In this document: one piece after another, positions 1-6,775 of the stretch
Numbering within the stretch: the stretch's first letter is position 1
How the letters are laid out: each line of letters opens with the position of its first letter
Position numbers and translations under genes: made by a program
Notes under the pieces: generated by a model
Seen by the model: the letters and a program-made list of their open reading frames with translations, nothing else
The model's database searches: none
What the model was told of the DNA's origin: nothing
Origin: Kineosphaera sp032229625
Lineage (GTDB): Bacteria; Actinomycetota; Actinomycetes; Actinomycetales; Dermatophilaceae
Length of the DNA: 30,262 nt
NCBI GenBank assembly: GCA_032229625.1
Contig: JAVTVZ010000205.1
Location: 1-30,262, forward strand
Direction: 5' to 3'

Positions 1-495
1 CGCTACCCGCACCAGTCGCTGCTGTCCCGATGGTCCCAGGAGGACGCGACCGCCGTCGCGGACGCCCTCGCCGCGACCGGCACCTCCGAGCTCGCCCAGC
101 GCTACGTCGACGAGCTGTCCGGCGGCCAGCGCCAGCGGGTCTGGGTGGCGATGGCGCTCGCCCAGGAGACCGAGCTGCTGCTGCTCGACGAGCCGACGAC
201 CTTCCTCGACATCGCCCACCAGATCGCGTTGCTCGACCTGTTCGCCGAGCTCAACGCCCAGGGGCGGACGCTCGTCGCGGTGCTGCACGACATCAACCAC
301 GCCGCCCGCTACGCCACGCACCTCGTCGTCATGAAGGACGGCGAGGTCGTCGCGCAGGGCGAGCCCGCCCACGTCGTCACCGCCGAGCTCATCGCCGACG
401 TCTTCGGCCTCGACGCGGCCGTCATCGACGACCCGATCAACGGCGGCCCCCTCGTCGTGCCCCGGCACGGATCGAGCGCGACCCGGCGCTCGTGA
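1..495 (+). CDS. Iron-siderophore ABC transporter ATP-binding protein (5' truncated by window)
   Basis: ATPase subunit that powers uptake of ferric siderophore (FecE/FepC type) through the inner membrane. The frame is open from base 1, so the Walker A part lies outside the window. The visible 164 residues contain the ABC signature ELSGGQRQRV, a Walker B with D-loop (LLLLDEPTTFLD) and the H-loop in VLHDINHAARYA. The DEPTTFLDIAHQ stretch and the HDINHAARYA stretch are typical of the FepC/FhuC branch. The stop is followed after 55 bp by a substrate-binding lipoprotein on the same strand, and the pair is the end of an import operon that starts upstream of the window. The siderophore is not identifiable from sequence. 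No DtxR/IdeR box is visible in the part shown. Confidence 0.92.
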   Translation, partial: RYPHQSLLSRWSQEDATAVADALAATGTSELAQRYVDELSGGQRQRVWVAMALAQETELLLLDEPTTFLDIAHQIALLDLFAELNAQGRTLVAVLHDINHAARYATHLVVMKDGEVVAQGEPAHVVTAELIADVFGLDAAVIDDPINGGPLVVPRHGSSATRRS

Positions 496-499
496 CACC

Positions 500-522
500 C
501 GGCCGGGCGACCGCCCCGGCCG
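500..522 (+). terminator. Intercistronic hairpin
   Basis: Perfect 8-bp inverted repeat CGGCCGGG / CCCGGCCG with a 7-nt loop, directly after the ATPase stop and about 10 nt before the ribosome binding site of the next gene. There is no T-run. It may act as a partial terminator or an mRNA stability element that sets the ratio of ATPase to binding protein; that role is inferred. Confidence 0.5.
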
Positions 523-550
523 ATCTCCCAACGAAAGGAACCCCCTCCTC

Positions 551-1591
551 ATGACCGTCTCGCGATCCCTCGCCCGGCGCACGCTGCTCGGCGGCCTCAC
601 CGTCGTCTGCCTCGTCGGCGCTGCCGGATGCGGCTCCTCGTCCTCCGAAGCCAGCGGCGGCTCGCCGACCGCGCAGGCGTCACAGGGGGGCGACACCCGG
701 ACCGTGACGGACGCGAAGGGCACGCAGGTGCAGGTGCCGGCCAACCCCTCGCGCGTCGTCGTCACGCACTACGCGGGCACCCAGGCGGCCCTCGACCTCG
801 GGCTGAAGCCGGTCGGCAGCGGCCCGGCGGGGCAGGCTGGCGACGACGGTGAGGACTACGTGCCCGCGCACCTGTGGTCGCAGCTCAAGGACGTCCCCGT
901 CATCACCCGCGGCCCCGAGGTCGACGTCGAGGCCGTCGCGGCGCAGGAGCCCGACCTCATCCTCGCCACGAACGTCACCGAGGACGACGTCCTCGCCCAG
1001 CTGCGCAAGATCGCCCCCGTTTACCAGTTCACCCTGCGCGGCGGGGAGCGCAAGGACTGGCAGAGCCGGGTCGGTGAGGTCGCCGACGCCCTCAACCGGA
1101 CACCGCAGTTCGACAAGCTGCGCACCGACTGGGACGGCGAGCTCAAGGCCGCGGCGACGAAGTACGCCGACGTCACCAAGGGCGTCACGACCTCGGTCAT
1201 CGGCGCCTACGAGCAGGGCAACTTCTACGCGTGGGGCCAGGGCAACATGCAGGGCACGATCCTGCTGCCGCTGGGCTTCACGTGGTCCAAGGCGACGAAC
1301 GCCGCCGTCGCCGGCGAGAAGGAGCCGGAGGCCACCCTGTCGAACGAGAAGATCCTCACCACGGTGCAGGACGCCGACATGCTCTTCATCGACACCAATG
1401 TCAAGGACGCGCCGAACTCCTTCATGCAGGCCCTGCAGAAGACGAGCCTCTATCAGCAGGTCCCGGCCGTGAAGAAGAAGCACGTCTACCCGTTCGGCAA
1501 GAACACCATCGCCGGCTTCTCCGACGCGCGCTTCTCCCTCGGCCAGATCACCAAGGCCCTCGACGACTACAAGACCACCGCCACCAAGTGA
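551..1591 (+). CDS. Iron-siderophore ABC transporter substrate-binding lipoprotein
   Basis: Extracytoplasmic receptor that binds a ferric siderophore and delivers it to the ABC permease (periplasmic-binding-protein fold of the FecB/FepB type). The first 27 residues form a lipoprotein signal: Arg-Arg at 9-10, a hydrophobic core and the lipobox GAAGC with the lipidated Cys at 27. The RR-T-L-L pattern also allows Tat export. A Ser/Gly-rich linker follows, then the two-lobed domain beginning at PANPSRVVVTHYAGTQAALDLGL. The length (346 aa) fits the family. A clear AAAGGAA ribosome binding site (534-540) supports the ATG at 551. It follows the ATPase gene in the same direction, and a strong hairpin ends the operon after it. 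The stop codon is the first triplet of an 11-bp tandem repeat. Confidence 0.93.
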   Translation: MTVSRSLARRTLLGGLTVVCLVGAAGCGSSSSEASGGSPTAQASQGGDTRTVTDAKGTQVQVPANPSRVVVTHYAGTQAALDLGLKPVGSGPAGQAGDDGEDYVPAHLWSQLKDVPVITRGPEVDVEAVAAQEPDLILATNVTEDDVLAQLRKIAPVYQFTLRGGERKDWQSRVGEVADALNRTPQFDKLRTDWDGELKAAATKYADVTKGVTTSVIGAYEQGNFYAWGQGNMQGTILLPLGFTWSKATNAAVAGEKEPEATLSNEKILTTVQDADMLFIDTNVKDAPNSFMQALQKTSLYQQVPAVKKKHVYPFGKNTIAGFSDARFSLGQITKALDDYKTTATK

Positions 1592-1621
1592 TGACGCAGT
1601 GATGACGCAGTGATGACACAG
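1589..1621 (+). repeat. 11-bp tandem repeat over a stop codon (3 units)
   Basis: Units TGATGACGCAG (1589-1599), TGATGACGCAG (1600-1610) and TGATGACACAG (1611-1621). The first TGA is the stop of the binding-protein gene, so the repeat adds further stop codons in several frames. It runs into the terminator stem. Confidence 0.95.
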
Positions 1622-1660
1622 CCGTGGCGCACCACCCACGAGGGGTCGTGCGCCACGGCT
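1620..1660. terminator. Bidirectional terminator hairpin between convergent genes
   Basis: Perfect 12-bp inverted repeat AGCCGTGGCGCA / TGCGCCACGGCT (1620-1631 and 1649-1660) with a 17-nt loop. It sits between the convergent ends of the siderophore-binding gene (1591) and the GH26 gene (1678). It lacks a T-tail, as is common for GC-rich actinobacterial terminators. Confidence 0.85.
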
Positions 1661-1677
1661 GCGTCCGGCCGAACGTG

Positions 1678-2802
1678 TTACCAGAGCTGGCGGTAGACGG
1701 CGCCCGACTTCGGGTTCTGCGGGGCGTCGGCCCACAGGGAATTGCGCATCGAGGAGTCGGGCTCGTTGAAGTAGCACTCGTAGACGAGCTTGCCGCGATT
1801 GCCGCTGAAGAACTCGTGCATCTTCTTGATGAAGAAGGGGTTGTCGCCGTTGCCGTTGCGGTGACGCGGGGCCAGGCCCCATTCGCCGAAGCCGAGTTGC
1901 TTGCCGTGCGCGCGGGCGAACGTCGACACGTCGCCGATACCGACGGAGTTCGGCGGGTGCAGCGCCCGGCGCCACTGCGCCGCGTTCGTCGCGCCGGCCT
2001 CGGACCAGTCGTAGGCCGAGCACCCGACGATGTCGACGACGTCGTTGCCCGGGTACAGCTTCGTCAGCGCGTCGAGACGATTCGTCTGGCCCGGCATCAC
2101 CGAGCCGCAGTTGATGTCGAAGGCGAACCGCAGGCTCGGCGTCTCCTTGTTCATCACCTGGGCCGCGCGTCGGAAGGCGTTGCGGTAGTCCTTGGCCTGC
2201 GAGGCGTTGGCGCTCCAGGCCCACCACGTGCCGTTCGCCTCCCAGCCGATGCGCACGACGGTGTCGCCGCGGCCGTGGGTCCGCAGATCGCGCGCCACCT
2301 TGCGGAACGTCGCATCGTGCTTCCCCGCGGCGACATTGCGCAGGTGAGAGGCGTTCGAGCCGTTCGGCAACAGCGGCATCCCGTAGACGAGGAGGCCGCG
2401 GAAGCCCTTGTACGTCGAGATGTGCCACGTCGAGCGCTCGATGTCGCGCCAGCTGCCCCGCTCCGGGAAGGTCGGCGTCGCGCCGCTCGCGGTGCCGCGC
2501 CACGTGCCCCACCGGTTCGCGCGCTGGGCGCTCATGTAGCCGCCGACCCAGGCCCCCGAGCGCCACTTCGCCTTGCCTGCGGTGGCGAGAGTGGACAGCG
2601 ACGCAACGGCCTGCACGTATGTCGCCGGAGTCGAGGCGGCGGACACCGACGGAGAAGAAGCGTGGGTCGCCGCAGCCGCTGTAGGCGGGACGACGGAGTG
2701 TGACGCGGGCGCGGCGGCGCCGACTCCGGTGGCGGACACGAGGGCAGCAATCGTCAATGCCGAGACGGACGTGCTCCGAACGAGCGCGGGCGGCATGGTC
2801 AT
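1678..2802 (-). CDS. Secreted glycosyl hydrolase, family 26-like (beta-mannanase type)
   Basis: Secreted TIM-barrel glycosidase, probably hydrolysing beta-mannan or a related beta-glycan; the substrate is not certain. Residues 1-31 form a Sec signal peptide ending in an Ala-rich cleavage region, followed by an Ala/Ser/Thr-rich linker to about residue 75. The catalytic domain has the GH26 acid/base motif RIGWEANGTWWAW (Glu188) and the nucleophile motif GFGEWGL (Glu307). VDIVGCSAYDW between them is also typical. The length of 374 aa suits a single GH26 domain with no carbohydrate-binding module. The ATG at 2802 is supported by GAAAGG (2813-2818) ten bases upstream. It is the first of three minus-strand genes for secreted enzymes but has its own long upstream region. 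GH26 versus a neighbouring clan GH-A family rests on the motifs alone. Confidence 0.85.
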   Translation of the reverse strand: MTMPPALVRSTSVSALTIAALVSATGVGAAAPASHSVVPPTAAAATHASSPSVSAASTPATYVQAVASLSTLATAGKAKWRSGAWVGGYMSAQRANRWGTWRGTASGATPTFPERGSWRDIERSTWHISTYKGFRGLLVYGMPLLPNGSNASHLRNVAAGKHDATFRKVARDLRTHGRGDTVVRIGWEANGTWWAWSANASQAKDYRNAFRRAAQVMNKETPSLRFAFDINCGSVMPGQTNRLDALTKLYPGNDVVDIVGCSAYDWSEAGATNAAQWRRALHPPNSVGIGDVSTFARAHGKQLGFGEWGLAPRHRNGNGDNPFFIKKMHEFFSGNRGKLVYECYFNEPDSSMRNSLWADAPQNPKSGAVYRQLW

Positions 2803-3197
2803 GTGGAGAGAGCCTTTCGGGTGACGCCAGAAACTTCGGGTCCCCCTCGCCTCCCCTGTGGCGCGAGCTCATCAGTCCCCGACCTGACGCCGCCACTGTA
2901 GGTGGCCTCCAGGTCGGTCGTCCAACATCTCGACGACTTTCTCTTCACTTCAGCGCGCCCCGCGACGTCCGTTCTTCACTGCGCAATGTCGTCTCGCTCA
3001 TTGGGGCACAAGGAGATCCGCGATTCTCGCCAATCCGATGCACTGATCCGCAATCCCGCAAAGAACCTGCTGTGGGTCGGCTCGATCGGAGCTCTATCGG
3101 CCCGCCACGCTCACGAGGGCGGCGGTCTGCACGACGATCACGCGTCGAAGCTCGCGTCGCGGCGCTGTCACGCGCTGAGCGGCACTCGTGGGCGGGT
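2803..3197 (-). promoter_or_regulatory. 395-bp intergenic region with possible structured leader of the GH26 gene
   Basis: No convincing gene lies in this stretch; its base composition is less extreme than its neighbours and the ORFs in it are short or antisense. On the minus strand it holds the GH26 ribosome binding site, a G-rich block GGGGGACCC about 25-35 nt further upstream, and a nested stem at 2881-2915 (GACCTG/CAGGTC outside, GCCAC/GTGGC inside, loop TGTAG). This may be a structured 5' leader. The end of the nuclease gene at 3198 has no strong hairpin of its own that I can see. Confidence 0.4.
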
Positions 3198-4046
3198 TCA
3201 GCCGCGCGCGGCGCGCCAGCCGGCGGCACGGGCGTCGCTCTCGCTACAGAACATCCGCTCGCCCTTGCTGGGGCTGATCGTCGTCTTGTCGTAGGAGCGC
3301 CCGCCGGGCACGTGGTAGATCTTCTCGCCCTCGGCGTTGATGTTGCCCTTGATGGCGCACACGCCGCTGGGGGAGGGGGTCGCCACGACCGGCGCCGGCG
3401 TGCTCGTCGCGCACCCGGCGCCCCAGAGGCCACGCCCGGCGGTTCGCGCGGCGGCCTGCGCGGCTCGATAGGCGCGCTGCCCGGCATACGCGGTGTCGTA
3501 GGTGTATTCGCGCCCGAAACCGCCGGCGATGAGCACCTGCGCGACGGACCGCCCGTCCGCCAGGTGCACGTGGCGCAACAGCCGGCCGTACCGGTCGCGG
3601 TCGGCCTGCGAAGGGTCGGCGGTGAGCCGCACGGACCGGCTCTGCACGAGCGACTGCATGGCGCTCGCGGCCTGCCGGGCGTAGCACTGGCCCCCGGCGA
3701 GCTCGGGGGTGTCGATCCCGATGACGCGCACCCGCTCGGTGCGTCCGGCGACCCGCACCTTCAGGGTGTCGCCGTCGACGACCCCCGTGACCTGCGCCGT
3801 CCCCGCGGACCCGCCAGGGGCCGCGCCGGCGGCCTCGACCCGTGCCGGCGCCGCCGTGGTGCGGGGCGTGACGATGGTGCTCGTGGCGCCCCCGACGCTG
3901 CGCGACACCGTCGGCAGCGTCGGCGCCGTCGCCGCGGGAGGCGCGCTCAGCGCGGCCGACGCCCCCGCCACCGCGAGCCACATCGGCTGGACCGCGACCG
4001 TCGCCGCGAGCAGCAGCCCGAGGGCCGCGCCCCACACGTGCAGCAT
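3198..4046 (-). CDS. Secreted thermonuclease-like nuclease with C-terminal 'sunset'-type domain
   Basis: Calcium-dependent phosphodiesterase of the staphylococcal nuclease (SNase) family, exported. Numbered from the ATG at 4046 (282 aa): an N-terminal hydrophobic segment (about 5-28) is a signal peptide or anchor; an Ala/Thr/Pro linker runs to about 80; the SNase domain spans about 85-212. The active-site set is complete: Asp91 (VVDGDT), Arg107, Asp112 and Glu115 (RVIGIDTPE), Arg155 (DRYGRLLR). Residues about 229-282 form a small separate module with CAIKGNINAEGEKIYHVPGG and GERMFCSESDARAAGW, which I recall being called the 'sunset' domain and often ending actinobacterial secreted proteins. 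A GTG at 4052 is in frame, but GAGAGGGG (4054-4061) is spaced for the ATG at 4046. It lies 148 bp downstream of the PAD gene on the same strand. Confidence 0.9.
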   Translation of the reverse strand: MLHVWGAALGLLLAATVAVQPMWLAVAGASAALSAPPAATAPTLPTVSRSVGGATSTIVTPRTTAAPARVEAAGAAPGGSAGTAQVTGVVDGDTLKVRVAGRTERVRVIGIDTPELAGGQCYARQAASAMQSLVQSRSVRLTADPSQADRDRYGRLLRHVHLADGRSVAQVLIAGGFGREYTYDTAYAGQRAYRAAQAAARTAGRGLWGAGCATSTPAPVVATPSPSGVCAIKGNINAEGEKIYHVPGGRSYDKTTISPSKGERMFCSESDARAAGWRAARG

Positions 4047-4100
4047 CAGCACACCCCTCTCAGGCGACCGGACCTCCTACGGGCCTATCGGCCGTGCCGC

Positions 4101-4117
4101 GGCGGCGACGAGCCGCC
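4101..4117 (-). terminator. Weak hairpin downstream of the PAD gene
   Basis: GGCGGC / GCCGCC with a 5-nt loop, about 78 nt after the PAD stop codon and before the nuclease start. A second bulged stem lies at 4079-4095. Neither has a T-tail, so separation of the two genes into different transcripts is uncertain. Confidence 0.3.
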
Positions 4118-4194
4118 CCCGAGGTCGGGCCGCGACGCCGCGCGAGCCGGCCCCGCCGAGGCGGACGCCGGTCGCGCGACGAGCAGCGGCAACG

Positions 4195-6045
4195 TCAGCG
4201 CTTCCACCACGGGGTCGCGGGGATGCGGACGACGTTGGTGCCGCAGTGGATCTCGCCGCCGCGCACGTGATAGATCGTCGTGTCGATCCAGCTGACGTTG
4301 ACACCGGCCTTGCGGTAGGCAGCGCTCACCGCGTCCGCGAAGAGGTCGCGACCGCCGACCTTCGGCCCGTACTGCGTGGCCGCCAACACGCGCCCCTGCC
4401 CCAGCACGACGCCGTTGACGGCACTGGGCAGCATCGCGACGAGCTTGCTCGGCACCTGCGGCGTGGCGGCGACGCCCTCCTCGTCGATGTTCCGGTCGAC
4501 CCGGTAGATGACGGGCACGCGAATGAGGTCCGCCGAGGTCAGCCCCGCCTGGGCCATGACGCCCGTGACGGCGGTGTCGATCCGGGCAGCGGCCGCGGTG
4601 TTGTGCGCGACGACCTCCTTGTCCGCGACGACCGAGGCGAGCGTGCCGTAGTTGCTCTGCTCGTCCGAGGTCAGCGGCACCCTGCCGTGCCCGTCGGCGA
4701 CGGCCTTGCGCAGCAGCGCGAGACCGGCGGCGGGGTCGGCGACGGCGAGCTTCCAGCCGCGCCCGCCCGAGCTCGCGGGGGTCACCGGCATGACGTGCAT
4801 GAGCTCGTCGATGTGCGCGACGTCGAGCCAGCCCGTGTCGACCAGGAGCGGCGCGACGCCGGTCTGCGCGGTGAGCATCCGCACGAGCGCAGGGTTGGGC
4901 TTCTCGCCCTTGCTCCGCCCCACCGCCGGGCGCATGCCCATGACGACCCGCCCGAACTGCTGACCCGGACCCGCCGGCAGCGCCTCCACGTTGCCCATCG
5001 AGTCCAACGTCGGCATGTCTGTGAAGCGGCCCGGCAGCGCGACCACCCCGACGTCGCGGCCGCGCAGCGCGTAGACCGACAGCATGCCCTCGCGGGTCTG
5101 CGGCGAGCGCAGCAACACCTGCATCGTCGAGACCCGCCCACCCGGCAGCGGCAGCTGCTGGATCATCGGCTCGAAGTGATCCTGCGTCCACCCGTCGACC
5201 CCCGGGGACGCATACTGCGTCAGCGGCACGCCCGTGCCGCGCAGCACGGCGGTGAGGTCCTTGGCGACCTGCGCGGACTTCGGCTCCTCCGCCGGGCGCA
5301 TGAGCAGCATCCGCCGCATCGGCGACGTCGTCGGCTGCACGAGCAGCGGCGCCTGCCGCAGCGCGACCGTGTCCGAGCGCGTCGTGCCGCCCGCCGTCAC
5401 CGTCAGCGTCACGCTGATCCGGCCGTCGTAGACGCGCGGGTCGCGCACGATGTCGGTCCCCTCGAGCCCGGCGACCAGGCCCGCGCGCAGCTCCTTGGCG
5501 GTGATGACGTCGCTCGCGCGCAGCAGCCGCCAGCGACCGTCGCGCTTGAGGAAGAGGCGGGCGTGCGCCGCGCCGACCCGCGTGCGCACGGCCAGGCGTG
5601 CGGTCGCGTCGGCCGGGATCGCCGAGTTCGGCACGCTGCGCAGCGGCGCCAGATCGAGCACGTCCGCGGCGCCGTCGATGACCGCGTCGCTCGCGTCGTG
5701 GCAGGCCGCGAGCTTCGCCTCGGGCACGCGGGTGCCGGACGGCCTGGGGCAGCGGCCCGCGTCGTCGTCGACGTTCGCCAGGAAGAGCGCCCCCGCGGCC
5801 AGAGTCGCCGCCCGCTTGCCGGCATCCGAGGATCCGGTCAGGTCGACGACGCCGTCTCGGTCGGCATCGACCCGCAGGTCCGGCCAGGTCGTCGCCGCCG
5901 CCGCGCCGAACGCCGTCCCCGCGCCGGCGGGACGAGACGCTGTGGCAGGTCCCGACGCGGCGGCGGGGGAGGCGAGCAGCGGGGCGCCGACCGCGGCCAG
6001 TGCGACGGTGACGGCGACGAAACGAGCAGAGGCGGACACAGACAC
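4195..6045 (-). CDS. Secreted protein-arginine deiminase (vertebrate-type PAD family)
   Basis: Predicted to convert peptidyl-arginine to peptidyl-citrulline outside the cell, using calcium. Residues 1-30 are a Sec signal peptide ending in ASPAAA. Residues about 56-230 resemble the PAD middle domain: VDADRDGVVD (59-68) followed by GALFLANVDDD matches the calcium-site stretch of vertebrate PADs. Residues about 240-616 are the catalytic domain. Asp289 (WTQDHFEP), the substrate loop around GNVEALP (351-357), His411 and Asp413 (AHIDELMHVMP) and the nucleophile Cys601 (GEIHCGTNVVR) match human PAD4 Asp350, His471, Asp473 and Cys645. The N-terminal immunoglobulin-like domain of animal PADs is not recognisable. 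The GTG start at 6045 has AAGGAG (6052-6057) six bases upstream. Positions differ from the Porphyromonas enzyme, which belongs to the agmatine deiminase branch. The physiological substrate is unknown. Confidence 0.92.
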   Translation of the reverse strand: MSVSASARFVAVTVALAAVGAPLLASPAAASGPATASRPAGAGTAFGAAAATTWPDLRVDADRDGVVDLTGSSDAGKRAATLAAGALFLANVDDDAGRCPRPSGTRVPEAKLAACHDASDAVIDGAADVLDLAPLRSVPNSAIPADATARLAVRTRVGAAHARLFLKRDGRWRLLRASDVITAKELRAGLVAGLEGTDIVRDPRVYDGRISVTLTVTAGGTTRSDTVALRQAPLLVQPTTSPMRRMLLMRPAEEPKSAQVAKDLTAVLRGTGVPLTQYASPGVDGWTQDHFEPMIQQLPLPGGRVSTMQVLLRSPQTREGMLSVYALRGRDVGVVALPGRFTDMPTLDSMGNVEALPAGPGQQFGRVVMGMRPAVGRSKGEKPNPALVRMLTAQTGVAPLLVDTGWLDVAHIDELMHVMPVTPASSGGRGWKLAVADPAAGLALLRKAVADGHGRVPLTSDEQSNYGTLASVVADKEVVAHNTAAAARIDTAVTGVMAQAGLTSADLIRVPVIYRVDRNIDEEGVAATPQVPSKLVAMLPSAVNGVVLGQGRVLAATQYGPKVGGRDLFADAVSAAYRKAGVNVSWIDTTIYHVRGGEIHCGTNVVRIPATPWWKR

Positions 6046-6303
6046 GAGAGTCTCCTTGCGGCAGTAGGCGGCAGCAGTCGGTCGGCGCTGATCGGCCGGC
6101 GGTGCGTGACTCCCAGGGTCCGGCCCGAGCCCCTCAGCGCGCTCTCGCCGACCTCACAGCCGTCTCACAACTGCGGCGATCGCCGCGTCGCAGAGCCGTC
6201 GCGTGGCGTCGTGTCTCGACCTTCGGCACCGCAGCGACCGACCTGAGCGCGCCGCGGCACCGCCGCCTGTGCCCGCCTGTGCCCGCGTGTGCCACGGTGA
6301 GGC
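6046..6303. promoter_or_regulatory. Divergent intergenic region (PAD / UBP zinc finger)
   Basis: 258 bp between divergent starts. It contains a perfect 14-bp palindrome GCGGCGATCGCCGC at 6173-6186, which may be an operator, and a 10-bp tandem repeat (GCCTGTGCCC, about three units, 6265-6294) directly before the zinc-finger gene. No confident -35/-10 pair is visible for either gene. Confidence 0.4.
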
Positions 6304-6648
6304 ATGACGACCGAAGGGATCGACCCGACCGCCACGCCCAGCGGCACCGGCTGCGCGGAGTGCCTCGCCGACGGCGGCTGGTGGGTGCACCTGCGCCGCT
6401 GCGCCCAGTGCGGCCACATCGGCTGCTGCGACTCCTCGCCGTCGCAGCACGCGACGGCCCACTACCGCGAGGTCGGCCACCCGGTGATGACGAGCTACGA
6501 GCCCGGCGAGGACTGGTTCTGGGATTTCGCGGCGGGCAAGGGGTTCCTCGGCCCGCGGCTGCCGGACCCGCAGAGCCACCCCGCGGACCAGCCCGCCCCC
6601 GGCCCGGAGGGCGCCGTGCCCGACGACTGGCGCGACCACGTGCACTGA
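6304..6648 (+). CDS. UBP-type zinc finger protein
   Basis: Small (114 aa) cytoplasmic protein consisting almost only of a ZnF-UBP domain, the fold that binds ubiquitin C-termini in eukaryotes; the ligand in bacteria is unknown. Zinc ligands are in the expected order: Cys17/Cys20 (CAEC), Cys33/Cys36 (CAQC), then GHIGCCDSS with Cys41/Cys42, His49, His53 and His59. The family end motif GHPVMTSYEPGEDWFW is present. A charged Pro-rich tail follows. The ATG at 6304 lies just after a 10-bp tandem repeat with no evident Shine-Dalgarno. It is followed by a hairpin, so it is probably monocistronic. Confidence 0.88.
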   Translation: MTTEGIDPTATPSGTGCAECLADGGWWVHLRRCAQCGHIGCCDSSPSQHATAHYREVGHPVMTSYEPGEDWFWDFAAGKGFLGPRLPDPQSHPADQPAPGPEGAVPDDWRDHVH

Positions 6649-6655
6649 CGATCCC

Positions 6656-6673
6656 CACACATCAGTGTGCGGT
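6656..6673 (+). repeat. Dispersed hairpin motif CACAC-N4-GTGTGCGGT, copy 1
   Basis: CACAC, ATCA, GTGTGCGGT, starting eight bases after the UBP zinc-finger stop. The same 14 fixed positions recur at 9667-9684 and 11556-11573. Confidence 0.75.
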
Positions 6674-6685
6674 AGGCGGTGTCGC

Positions 6686-6709
6686 TCGGGGCGATCGACA
6701 TCGCCCCGA
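6686..6709 (+). terminator. Hairpin after the UBP zinc-finger gene
   Basis: 10-bp perfect stem TCGGGGCGAT / ATCGCCCCGA with the 4-nt loop CGAC, about 38 nt after the stop of the zinc-finger gene and about 67 nt before the dioxygenase start. It is flanked by similar GTAGGC words on both sides. A terminator is likely; an operator for the dioxygenase is the alternative. Confidence 0.6.
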
Positions 6710-6775
6710 CCGTAGGCCGGCAGTCCAGCGACGAGCACCTCGAGCCGCGTCGCCGAGCCCGCGGAGGCGCCACCG

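Noticed and set aside
680..2896. 738-codon minus-strand open frame over the siderophore-binding gene and GH26 gene
   Set aside because: Overlaps two genes with firm motifs in other frames and carries no motif itself.
2902..3294. 130-codon plus-strand open frame in the GH26-nuclease intergenic region
   Set aside because: Runs into the antisense of the nuclease gene, lacks a ribosome binding site and any domain, and does not show the codon bias of its neighbours.
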